The notes under the pieces are model-generated. The model ran no database searches and had not been told where the DNA came from. It saw only the letters and a program-made list of their open reading frames with translations. Of a DNA stretch of 5,957 nt, positions 1 to 5,957 are shown piece by piece. The position numbers were made by a program, and so were the translations under genes. This DNA is from Nitratifractor sp. (GTDB lineage Bacteria > Campylobacterota > Campylobacteria > Campylobacterales > Sulfurovaceae). Location of the stretch: positions 1-5,957 of the forward strand of contig JANTGQ010000100.1 of the NCBI GenBank assembly GCA_024762845.1. Reading direction: 5' to 3'. Every line of letters starts with the position of its first letter. The first letter of the stretch is position 1.

Positions 1-1
1 C

Positions 2-79
2 GATGCACCTACGGGTGCACCTCAAGTTTTCCGCAAACACCTACAGCACAAGCGTTTGGCAGATTTCAAGCAATTCTAA
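2..79 (+). CDS. C-terminal end of an unidentified protein, cut by the left edge
   Basis: An open frame enters from the left edge and runs 25 codons to a TAA at 77-79. It reads DAPTGAPQVFRK..., ending ...RLADFKQF. The codons look coding: many begin with a purine, and the peptide has a plausible amphipathic basic tail (FRKHLQHKRL). The gene converges on the ATP-grasp gene, with only 14 bases between the two stop codons, which is typical of tail-to-tail bacterial genes. A second plus-strand frame (ATG at 3, stop near 86) is also open, so the frame choice is a judgement from composition. I do not recognise the family, and the start and most of the protein lie outside the window. Confidence 0.55.
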   Translation, partial: DAPTGAPQVFRKHLQHKRLADFKQF

Positions 80-93
80 TGCATAATTCGGGT

Positions 94-933
94 TTAATTA
101 CCCGCCTTTTGCAAATACCCCAACATACTCCTATAAAGTGCAACAACCTCCTCTTCTCCCTCACTCTTAACAATATAGTCAAACCCCGGCGAAGAGTTCG
201 CCTCTATAAGCCACATATCTCCACTTTTATCTACGGCAATATCCACACCGCAGAATTCTATCATCATCTTCTCAAACATCGGCGCACAAAAGCGGCTTAT
301 CTCCTCTAAAAGCCTCTTCTCTTTCACAAAAGCAGCCCGAGCCCCCTCCCAATGGAGCGGACTCAAATTATCAACAAAACTCGCCCCATCAGTCACCTTC
401 TCGTACACCATCTCCAACTTGCCACCCAAAAACACGGCGCGAAACTCCCGCTCTATCTCTATATACTCCTGCACCAAAGCAACATAATCAAACGAAGCAC
501 TATTATAGTTAAAGACCTCCAGCAGAGCCCGCTCCAACTCTTTGGCACTCCCAACCTTAAAGACATTCCGACCCCAAGAACCCCTATTCTTCTTTACAAT
601 CAACGGATACCCAAAAGCCGACTCCACATCTACTACAATCTCGCGCAAAGAGCCACACTCAAGATAGTTCGCATAACGCTCATCAATATGCGGCGCCAAA
701 TACCCGCGTGTCGCCGGCATTCGCACCACATCTTTATAGAAAGAGTAAAAATACTCCTTATCCTGACACAACTGCGCAACCGAGTGCGAATTAAGCGGCG
801 TAGACCAATTGCTAAAAACATACCGCCTCCCGCCAATAACTACTGCCACCAAATTCCCAGTCGCATGCGCAACCTCATACTCCACCCCAAGCTCCCCGCA
901 AGCCTGCACCAGAGCCTTAATATTTCTGTTCAT
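94..933 (-). CDS. RimK-like ATP-grasp ligase, substrate unknown
   Basis: A complete 279-residue protein with an ATP-grasp fold. Enzymes of this superfamily use ATP to activate a carboxylate as an acyl-phosphate and join it to an amine or thiol; RimK and glutathione synthetase are examples. Visible elements are an ATP-grasp-entry lysine in CQDKEYF (about K59), the ATP-binding stretch KKNRGSWGRNVFKV (114-127), VQEYIEIEREFRAVFLGGK (154-172) on the central sheet, and the C-terminal metal/ATP site, where D231, E244 and N246 in CGVDIAVD...LIEANSSPGF are the expected ligands. There is no signal peptide or membrane segment, so it should be cytoplasmic. The ATG at 933 has an AAGGG about nine bases upstream. 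It follows the hsdR remnant by 44 bases on the same strand and may be read through from it, but function does not link them. Three 60-base lines counted by hand are 52-57% GC, against 30-37% for sampled R-M lines, so the cassette boundary probably lies in the 934-977 gap. The amino acid or peptide substrate cannot be read from the sequence. Confidence 0.85.
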   Translation of the reverse strand: MNRNIKALVQACGELGVEYEVAHATGNLVAVVIGGRRYVFSNWSTPLNSHSVAQLCQDKEYFYSFYKDVVRMPATRGYLAPHIDERYANYLECGSLREIVVDVESAFGYPLIVKKNRGSWGRNVFKVGSAKELERALLEVFNYNSASFDYVALVQEYIEIEREFRAVFLGGKLEMVYEKVTDGASFVDNLSPLHWEGARAAFVKEKRLLEEISRFCAPMFEKMMIEFCGVDIAVDKSGDMWLIEANSSPGFDYIVKSEGEEEVVALYRSMLGYLQKAGN

Positions 934-977
934 TCAAACTACCCTTACTACTCGTAATATTTTCACCATACTGAAAA

Positions 978-1802
978 CTAATTTCTATACTTTTTAAAAT
1001 TCTCAGCCTGCTCAAATATCTCTTTAAACACATCATCTTTAGTAATAGGCGGATATCCATGTTTCGCTAAAAGCATAATCAGATCAACTTGAAGTTCAGC
1101 CTTAATATCATCTCTAACATTCCAATCGGTATATTTTGCTTTATCATCTACTACTTTTTTTACCTCTTTTGCCAAGGCGATAAGCTTATCTTCGGAATAA
1201 TCAAAATCAAACTTAACAGCAATACTATTTAAGATATTGTAAAAAGCTTTCTCTTCAAAGCCTATCCCCATATCGCCAAACGACTCTTTCTCTTTTTTCA
1301 ATTCATGATAAAGGTCAATAATCTCATTACTGAACCCCCCTAAGACTTCGCTGACTAAGACATCTTCTTCTTTTCTCTCATTATACTTTGCAACAAGTGC
1401 GGTAAACTTTTTAGAAAAGTCTACCGCTTTAGTTTTATTTACCTTTTTAAAATCTTCTAATGCCTTAGCTAACAATTGATGGAGTAGCTTTATCTTTGTA
1501 TTTGGCAGCTTAATTTTATCAATCTTATTAAGATAGTCTTCATCAAAAATATCTATTTGCGTCTCATCCTCAGCTCCAAGTTTAAATATCTCTTCAACAC
1601 CTTCACTTTTAAGTGCTTCAGCTATCATTTTGGCTACTTTACTGTTCATCTGTGCAGTATCAGGTGCATCACCTTTTGTTAGCTTAATTACTATAGTTTT
1701 TATTGCCAAATAAAAATGAATATTCTCTTTCTCTCCCTGCGTAAAAGCATCACTTCCACAAGAAATATCATATGCAGACTTTAACCTTTTAACTAGATAC
1801 AT
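978..1802 (-). pseudogene. hsdR: 3' remnant of type I restriction subunit HsdR (DUF3387 region)
   Basis: The 274-residue frame matches only the C-terminal helical region of HsdR proteins, the DUF3387/HindI-like part that docks the motor subunit onto the methyltransferase core. Family-typical stretches are LVKRLKSAYDI (3-13), IHFYLAIKTIVIKLTKGDAPDTAQMN (28-53), EGVEEIFKLG (67-76) and WNVRDDIKAELQ followed by LLAKHGYPP (227-252). HsdR is usually about 1000 residues, so roughly the first 750 are missing, including the N-terminal PD-(D/E)XK nuclease and both RecA-like translocase domains. No restriction activity is expected. Homology starts at residue 3, directly at the junction with the hsdS fragment. 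The ATG at 1802 overlaps the end of that fragment by 10 bases and has a weak GAGAAG four bases upstream, so coupled translation is possible. The frame is otherwise undamaged. It could be expressed as a free HsdM-binding domain, but this is speculation. Confidence 0.85.
1793..1802 (-). other. hsdS/hsdR deletion junction
   Basis: HsdS-like protein sequence can be followed to the isoleucine codon at 1798-1796, and HsdR-like sequence starts at the leucine codon at 1796-1794 (LVKRLK). The breakpoint therefore falls within a few bases of 1794-1799. The two homologies are in different frames: hsdS' ends at the TAG at 1793-1795, and the hsdR remnant opens at an ATG (1800-1802) inside the last hsdS' codons. 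No insertion sequence, long repeat or spacer separates them, which fits a simple deletion. The exact ends and any microhomology cannot be determined without an intact relative. Confidence 0.75.
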
Positions 1803-2053
1803 AAATCTTCTCTATTTAGATTCGACATAGCAACAGGTAATCGATAATCCCTCCCTACATGCATTCTATTACAAGCAAATTGATTCTTTTTAACTACTTT
1901 ATATTTAGACAAATCAGTCCCTACTACATTTGCAACAGATGGCATAAAATATTTATCTATATTAATTCCCAATAATAATTTACTTTTTCCATCACTATTT
2001 TTCTGTTTAATACGCTGTATAAATTCCCCAATAGCTCGATAATTACTCCGCAT
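1793..2053 (-). pseudogene. hsdS: 5' fragment of type I specificity subunit HsdS
   Basis: The 86 residues from the ATG at 2053 look like the extreme N-terminus of HsdS, the subunit that reads the bipartite DNA target. Signature stretches are SNYRAIGEFIQRI (3-15), KLLLGINIDKYFMPSVANVVGTD (25-47), YKVVKKNQFACNRMHVGRD (51-69) and RLPVAMSN (71-78). In intact proteins this is followed by an SPAY-like motif and the rest of target-recognition domain 1, a long helix, domain 2 and a second helix, about 400 residues in all. Here the frame hits TAG at 1793-1795 just before the SPAY position, so not even one recognition domain is complete. A TTG at 2056 directly before the ATG is an alternative start, with GAGG (2063-2066) six bases upstream of it and nine upstream of the ATG. 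The start overlaps the end of the DUF1016 gene. The product should be unable to specify methylation. Confidence 0.85.
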
Positions 2054-3098
2054 CAAGTTCTGCCTCTATCTGTTCGATACTAGGAAGAGATGACTCAAAC
2101 TCTTTTGGTAAAATTTCGGTTAGTTCATATTCGCTTACTCCAAGTGGTTTTTCTATATTTTTAAGTGCATACTCTACTACTATATCATTTTTTGATTTGC
2201 AGATGAGTATCCCAATAGTTGGATTATCCTCTTTAGTTTTTAGCTCTCCATCTATTGCATTTGTATAAAAGTTCAACTTTCCAGCAAACTCAGGTTTAAA
2301 TGCAACTGCTTTAAGCTCTACAACGACATAACATCTAAGTTTGAGATGATAAAAAAGTAGATCAATCCTAAAATCTTCTTTGCCAACTTGTAGTTTGTAT
2401 TGTCTTCCAACAAATGCAAAACCTTGCCCTAATTCAAGTAAAAATTTTGTGATATTTTCACATAAAGCATCTTCAAGCTCTTTTTCTTGATAACCTTGTG
2501 TTAAAGTCAAAAAGTCAAAGTTGTATGGATCTTTTGTAATCTCTTTTGCTAAGTCAGATTGTAGGGGTGGAAGAGTTTGTTTAAAGTTTGTGATAGCTTT
2601 TGCTTCTCTAGCATAAAGATTTGATTCTATTTGATGGACAAGTACACTTCTGCTTATCCCATTTTCTATAGTATTATTTACATAGTAAAATGCTTCATCA
2701 ATACTTTTGCATTTTGAGATTATAACTCTATTGTGTCCCCAAGGTATTAAAAATAATTGTGGCACAAATTGTGCCATTTTTTCAATTTCATTGGTGGCAC
2801 AACTTGTTTCACTATTTGAATAAAATAAAACCCATCTGCGAATATAGTGTAAATTAGACTTTGAAAACCCTTTTATATCTGGAAATTCTCTACTTAAATC
2901 ATCACTAAGCTGTTGTAAAAAGCCACTTCCCCATTTATACTCTTTTTGTTTCTTAACCATATCACTGCCTAAATTCCAATAAAACTCAAGAAGTGTACTA
3001 TTTACCTGTATGGAAGCTTTTATTTGTGATGTCTGAAACTTTTTCTTTAACTCTTTTATCCAGTTTTTGTATTCAACTGTAGTCAAATTAGATTGCAT
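2043..3098 (-). CDS. DUF1016/YhcG-type PD-(D/E)XK nuclease domain protein
   Basis: A complete 351-residue protein with the two-part layout of the DUF1016/YhcG family. The N-terminal helical region (about 1-170) contains YWNLGSDMV (40-48), WGSGFLQQLSDDL (56-68), GFSKSNLHYIRRW (77-89), the PWGHN motif (119-123) and SRSVLVHQIESNLYAREAKAITNF (149-172). The C-terminal region carries the linker PLQSDLAKE...DPYNFDFL (178-197) and then a PD-(D/E)XK nuclease core. E214 lies in its first helix, D246 in FRIDLLFY, and E261 and K263 in VVVELKAV; these are the expected metal-binding and catalytic residues, and all are present. Family members are often encoded inside type I R-M loci, but their cellular role is not firmly established. 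The start overlaps the end of hsdM by 11 bases and is served by AAGGA at 3107-3111, eight bases upstream of the ATG; the end overlaps hsdS'. It is the only intact nuclease domain left in the operon. The protein is soluble, with no membrane segments. Confidence 0.9.
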   Translation of the reverse strand: MQSNLTTVEYKNWIKELKKKFQTSQIKASIQVNSTLLEFYWNLGSDMVKKQKEYKWGSGFLQQLSDDLSREFPDIKGFSKSNLHYIRRWVLFYSNSETSCATNEIEKMAQFVPQLFLIPWGHNRVIISKCKSIDEAFYYVNNTIENGISRSVLVHQIESNLYAREAKAITNFKQTLPPLQSDLAKEITKDPYNFDFLTLTQGYQEKELEDALCENITKFLLELGQGFAFVGRQYKLQVGKEDFRIDLLFYHLKLRCYVVVELKAVAFKPEFAGKLNFYTNAIDGELKTKEDNPTIGILICKSKNDIVVEYALKNIEKPLGVSEYELTEILPKEFESSLPSIEQIEAELDAE

Positions 3099-4620
3099 AA
3101 CCCAATTCCTTGAAGGTATGAAGTAACTCTTTATTAGATTTTTCTTCCTCTGCTAGTAGTGTTTTAAATTCACTTTGTAGTGCTTTCATCTTTGTGTCAA
3201 TCTCTATATATTTACTTGGAACTAATGAGTAGTCCTTTTTCTCTACTTCATTTTTTAATGCACTGTAGCAGTATTCAGGAACATCCTTATAAGCCTCTTT
3301 ATCGCTTTGCCATGTATGATAAGTAGATGAGATTTTATCTACGATCTCTTGGTTAAATTGTGTAAATTTTTTCTCAAAAGGTATTCCTTTATGCCTTAAA
3401 TTCGTAAAAAGGATTTCACCTGTTCTATCTCTGTGCACTTTATTCACGCCATTTTGTTCAAACTTTCTTAGCTTTTTATTCGCATTGAGGATCCATAATG
3501 TCACACTAATATCAGTCGTATAGAACATATTTCTAGGCAATATCACAATCGCCTCTACCAAATCATTCTCTATGAGTTTCTTTCGTATCTTATACTCTTC
3601 ACCACCACTTAATGCACCGTTGGCTAAGATAAATCCAGCTCCACCGTTTTGAGAGAGTTTTGATACCATATTGAGTATCCAAGCATAGTTGGCATTTGAC
3701 TTTGGAGGTGTTTCGTATCCTGCCCACCTTGGAACATCTAGCAGTTCATTTTTCCCTCGCCAATCTTTTTGATCAAAAGGAGGGTTTGCCATGATAAAAT
3801 CAGCTTTTAGGTCTTTGTGTTGGTCTTTTGCAAATGTATCAGCTAGTACATCTTCAAGATTTGCAGATATCCCTCTGATAGCTAAGTTCATTTTTGCTAG
3901 TTTATATGTCGTTGCGGTCTGTTCTTGCCCATAGATAGAGATATCTTTTTGATTCCCTTTATGAGCTTCTATAAATTTGATAGAGTGTACAAACATACCA
4001 CCACTTCCACAAGCGGGGTCGTATATTTTACCTTTATATGGTTCTATCATGTTAGCTATAAGGTTTACTATAGATTTTGGAGTATAAAATTCCCCTTTAC
4101 CTTTCCCCTCTGCTATGGCAAATTTACTTAAAAAGTACACATAGACACGACCGACTATATCGTGTCCTTTATCTTCTAAGGTGTTGATGTTATTGATAGT
4201 GTCGATTAATGAAGATAGTTTACCTACATCAAGTCCAAGCCTTGAGAAATAATTATCAGGCAATGCACCCTTAAGTGAAGGATTGTTCTTCTCAATTGTA
4301 GAGAGTGCAGTATCTATTTTAAGAGCTACATCATCTTGTTTAGCGTTTAGTTTTATGAATGACCATCTTAATTCTTCAGGCAGATAAAACACATTCTCCA
4401 TAGTGTAAAACTCAACCATTTCTATAAATGCTTCTTTACCATCTGCTATAAGTTGTTCTCGCTTCTCTTCAAATGTATCACTTACAAACTTTAAAAAGAT
4501 AAGTCCTAAAACTATATGCTTATACTCGCTAGATTCAACTGTACCACGGAGCTTATTAGCACTCGCCCATAAAGTCTCTTCCATAGATTTTTGTTTTTTT
4601 ACTGCTTTAGCTTTTGCCAT
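3088..4620 (-). CDS. hsdM: Type I restriction-modification methyltransferase subunit HsdM
   Basis: A full-length 510-residue N6-adenine DNA methyltransferase subunit. In an intact type I system two HsdM bind one HsdS and methylate adenines in a bipartite target using S-adenosylmethionine. The N-terminal HsdM helical domain is visible (LWASANKLRGTVESSEYKH, 17-35; LGLIFLKFVSDTFEEKR, 38-54). It is followed by GEFYTPKSIVNLI (176-188), the SAM-binding motif I DPACGSGGMF (201-210) and the catalytic motif IV NPPF (279-282, within MANPPFDQKDW). A C-terminal YSLVPSKYIE (464-473) and a final coiled-coil-like stretch (about 475-505), where HsdS normally docks, complete the protein. The start at 4620 fits the family; AAAAGG lies about 12 bases upstream, somewhat far. 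It is the first gene of the overlapping operon. With hsdS truncated here, it should be inactive unless an HsdS is supplied from elsewhere in the genome. Confidence 0.95.
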   Translation of the reverse strand: MAKAKAVKKQKSMEETLWASANKLRGTVESSEYKHIVLGLIFLKFVSDTFEEKREQLIADGKEAFIEMVEFYTMENVFYLPEELRWSFIKLNAKQDDVALKIDTALSTIEKNNPSLKGALPDNYFSRLGLDVGKLSSLIDTINNINTLEDKGHDIVGRVYVYFLSKFAIAEGKGKGEFYTPKSIVNLIANMIEPYKGKIYDPACGSGGMFVHSIKFIEAHKGNQKDISIYGQEQTATTYKLAKMNLAIRGISANLEDVLADTFAKDQHKDLKADFIMANPPFDQKDWRGKNELLDVPRWAGYETPPKSNANYAWILNMVSKLSQNGGAGFILANGALSGGEEYKIRKKLIENDLVEAIVILPRNMFYTTDISVTLWILNANKKLRKFEQNGVNKVHRDRTGEILFTNLRHKGIPFEKKFTQFNQEIVDKISSTYHTWQSDKEAYKDVPEYCYSALKNEVEKKDYSLVPSKYIEIDTKMKALQSEFKTLLAEEEKSNKELLHTFKELGYAI

Positions 4621-4983
4621 AGTTTGATGTAGCCTTTTATTAAACAGATTGTATTGAAAATTTATATTTGTTTATTATAGCTAAAGATGCATAATGAATA
4701 TGTAACGTAATTTTTTGTGAATCTGACTGCGTTGTTCTTATGCTACGAAGAATAGTGTTGCACTCAAAATAGAAAAAAACGATCTAATAGGTGTATCTAT
4801 AGACTATATCAAAATTAAACTTCTCTAGACAACAGATAAAATGAATAGAAAATCTCTATAGTGCAATGACTCATGCAGATTTTGTGATTTCTAATGCAAG
4901 ATCTGGGTTTAAACTCCAAGGCTATTCAAAGTTAATCTTTGAGAGCATTACATGTCACCCATTGAGTTAGCATGAAGTCTTTT
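4621..4983. other. 363-bp spacer between hsdM and radC, no gene seen
   Basis: All frames on both strands are broken by stops, and nothing longer than about 35 codons stands out. The longest plus-strand piece, MTHADFVISNARSGFKLQ... (from about 4867, 34 codons), has no recognisable match. A short minus-strand piece, SLNPDLALEITKSA, is followed by stops. Besides the hsdM promoter candidate there is a small hairpin (TCAAAG/CTTTGA, 4926-4942) with no T-run, and a five-base TTCTT/AAGAA inverted repeat (4735-4752). The stretch may be decayed sequence at the upstream edge of the R-M cassette, but I cannot name a source. Confidence 0.5.
4633..4679 (-). promoter_or_regulatory. Likely promoter -10 and leader of the hsdM operon
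   Basis: On the minus strand a perfect TATAAT lies at 4674-4679, about 54 bases before the hsdM ATG. The surrounding DNA is very AT-rich and no good -35 match lies at 17 bases, which is common for sigma-70 promoters of Campylobacterota. The purine-rich AAAAGG at 4633-4638 is the best ribosome-binding candidate. The position fits transcription of the whole overlapping gene set. This is a sequence-match prediction only. Confidence 0.4.
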
Positions 4984-5646
4984 TTATAAAAGCCCCTCTT
5001 CGTTAAAGCTATAGTATCCATCTCTAGTAAAAATAAGGTGGTCAAGCAGCTCTATACCCAAAAGTTTGCCGCTCTCTTTAAGACGGTCAGTAATTACAAT
5101 ATCTGCACGGCTTGGCTCTAACTGCCCTGAAGGGTGATTATGTGCTACTATAATTGAGGCACACCTATGCTCAATTGCAGGGGCAAAAACCTCTCTTGGA
5201 TGCACAAGACTTTGATTTAGTATACCAATTGTAATGACACTAGTAAAACAGATATGGTTAGCACCATCAAGATAGATTGCTAAAAAGTACTCCTGCTTTT
5301 TGTTATGATACTCTTTAAGCTCACCATAAACATCAGATGAAGAAGTGATTTTTCTATTTGTTTTTATAAGATAGCGTTTCGAGAGCTCAATTGCACTAAT
5401 GATTGCAGAAGCTTTTACACTCCCAAGACCGTGTATTGCCATAAGCTTCTCTAGTGTAAGTGCATTAAAATCGCTTTCGAAAAGCTTCGTAATTTCACGA
5501 GAAAGCTTTATAACATCCTTCCCTTTAATGCCACTGCCAAGAAGAACAGCCACTAATTCATAATCTTTTAAAAAAGCTGCACCTTTTGCCAAAAGCTTCT
5601 CACGTGGCTTATCTAAGTTATCCATCTGCGAAATTTGTTTGCTCAT
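4984..5646 (-). CDS. radC: RadC family JAMM-domain protein
   Basis: A complete 220-residue protein close to the usual RadC length. The N-terminal part (1-95) ends in a helix-hairpin-helix-like DNA-binding segment, LMAIHGLGSVKASAI (68-82). The C-terminal half is the RadC/JAMM (MPN) metalloprotease-like domain, with E119 near its start, the family stretch SLVHPREVFAPAIEH (146-160), and the zinc-site motif H169-N-H171-P-S-G ... P-S-R-A-D182. All predicted metal ligands are present, so the fold should be intact. RadC was once assigned to DNA repair, but that role was not upheld for E. coli and the true substrate remains unclear. The ATG at 5646 is preceded by TTAGGTT about six bases upstream and by a TATAAT. 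The gene is probably transcribed alone: 363 bases separate it from hsdM downstream, and the 5S rRNA gene lies upstream. Confidence 0.93.
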   Translation of the reverse strand: MSKQISQMDNLDKPREKLLAKGAAFLKDYELVAVLLGSGIKGKDVIKLSREITKLFESDFNALTLEKLMAIHGLGSVKASAIISAIELSKRYLIKTNRKITSSSDVYGELKEYHNKKQEYFLAIYLDGANHICFTSVITIGILNQSLVHPREVFAPAIEHRCASIIVAHNHPSGQLEPSRADIVITDRLKESGKLLGIELLDHLIFTRDGYYSFNEEGLL

Positions 5647-5700
5647 TTTTTAACCTAATATTTTTATATCCATTATACTATAGTATTGGTAGAGAATAAA
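5647..5700 (-). promoter_or_regulatory. Likely radC promoter and ribosome-binding site
   Basis: On the minus strand a perfect TATAAT occurs at 5672-5677, with a weak TTTATT 17 bases upstream (5695-5700). A TTAGGTT ribosome-binding candidate lies about six bases before the radC ATG. Only the -10 and the Shine-Dalgarno match are convincing. This suggests radC has its own promoter and does not rely on read-through from the rRNA operon. Confidence 0.4.
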
Positions 5701-5822
5701 GAAATATTACGATAGACAATATCTAAACATATACAAGAGTGAAAATAGAAAAAAAGGTTTAAAGTAAAAAATTAATCATTGTCTACGAGGTAACTAGTAA
5801 ATTAAAAATGAGGAAATTGCTT

Positions 5823-5846
5823 AAAAATTAAATTGAGTTTATTTAA
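5823..5846 (-). terminator. Possible weak terminator after 5S rRNA
   Basis: Downstream of the 5S 3' end, reading on the minus strand, TTAAAT and ATTTAA form a six-pair stem around a seven-base loop (5828-5846), followed directly by five T (5823-5827). The shape is that of an intrinsic terminator, but the stem contains only A-T pairs and would be weak. In such AT-rich DNA it may be chance. Confidence 0.2.
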
Positions 5847-5861
5847 AGGTTAAATAATATT

Positions 5862-5957
5862 CTCAAGGCGGCATCGACCTACGTTTCCACCAGCGTAGCC
5901 GGCAGTATCATCGGCGATGGGAGGCTTAACTTCCAGGTTCGGGATGGAGCTGGGTGT
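5862..5957 (-). rRNA. rrf: 5S ribosomal RNA, 3' part, cut by the right edge
   Basis: The reverse complement reads ACACCCAGCTCCATCCCGAA, CCTGGAAGTTAAGCC, then CCCATCGCCGATGATACTGC and GGAAACGTAGGTCGATGCC. These are the conserved loop B/C, helix IV and loop E elements of bacterial 5S rRNA in the correct order. About 96 bases are present; the first 20 or so, with the 5' half of helix I, lie beyond the window. The 3' end is placed near 5862 from the expected helix I strand (GCCGCCTTGAG) and is uncertain by about four bases. 5S normally ends an rrn operon, so 16S and 23S genes are expected to the right. Confidence 0.93.

Noticed and set aside
4..19. Hairpin TGCACC-TACG-GGTGCA with a UNCG-type loop, as a terminator or RNA element
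   Set aside because: It lies inside the likely plus-strand coding tail and no T-run follows directly; codons for A-P-T-G-A-P explain the symmetry.
79..309. Plus-strand open frame of 76 codons
   Set aside because: It overlaps the 3' half of the ATP-grasp gene on the other strand, has no ribosome-binding site and no recognisable protein features.
352..957. Long plus-strand open frame of 201 codons
   Set aside because: It is the antisense shadow of the ATP-grasp gene, whose minus-strand product has clear family motifs; the plus-strand product has no recognisable domain.
3925..4131. Plus-strand open frame of 68 codons inside hsdM
   Set aside because: It lies antisense to the conserved methyltransferase core (motif I region), so its openness follows from hsdM codon use.
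4926..4942. Hairpin TCAAAG/CTTTGA as the radC terminator
   Set aside because: It has the right position downstream of radC but lacks a T-run on the minus strand and has a weak six-pair stem.
4867..4971. Small plus-strand frame MTHADFVISN... as a gene
   Set aside because: It is only 34 codons long, with no clear ribosome-binding site and no recognisable family; it is expected by chance in a spacer of this size.
1..5957. CRISPR array, tRNA gene, insertion sequence or integrase
   Set aside because: I saw no regularly spaced repeats, no cloverleaf-like sequence with a T-loop consensus, and no transposase or recombinase motifs on either strand by eye.

Overview
The window looks like chromosomal DNA from a bacterium, most probably a Campylobacterota member of the Sulfurimonas/Sulfurovum type. 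This rests on AT-rich genes with Campylobacterota-like protein sequences and on the 5S rRNA sequence at the right edge. The genus is an inference I could not test. Every complete gene lies on the minus strand, so transcription runs right to left; only a short gene tail at the far left edge reads on the plus strand.

From right to left: the 3' part of a 5S rRNA gene (the end of an rrn operon); an AT-rich spacer with a likely promoter; a complete radC (JAMM metalloprotein); a 363-bp spacer with no convincing gene but a likely promoter; then a tightly overlapping restriction-modification (R-M) operon. The operon holds a complete type I methyltransferase subunit (hsdM), a complete DUF1016/YhcG-type PD-(D/E)XK nuclease, the first ~86 codons of a specificity subunit (hsdS), and the last ~270 codons of a restriction subunit (hsdR, DUF3387 region). 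A RimK-like ATP-grasp ligase of clearly higher GC follows, converging on the tail of an unidentified plus-strand gene.

The main observation is the junction near 1793-1802. The hsdS reading frame stops in the middle of its first target-recognition domain, and hsdR begins abruptly at its C-terminal helical region in an overlapping frame. The simplest explanation is one internal deletion that removed most of hsdS and the nuclease and helicase parts of hsdR, roughly 3 kb judged from usual family lengths. HsdM would then have no DNA-recognition partner encoded here and no restriction motor, while the DUF1016 nuclease stays intact. Both remnants remain free of stops and frameshifts up to the junction, which suggests a recent deletion, a retained function, or an assembly artefact. 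I do not see a clearly novel complete system; the remodelled R-M operon is the feature most worth checking.
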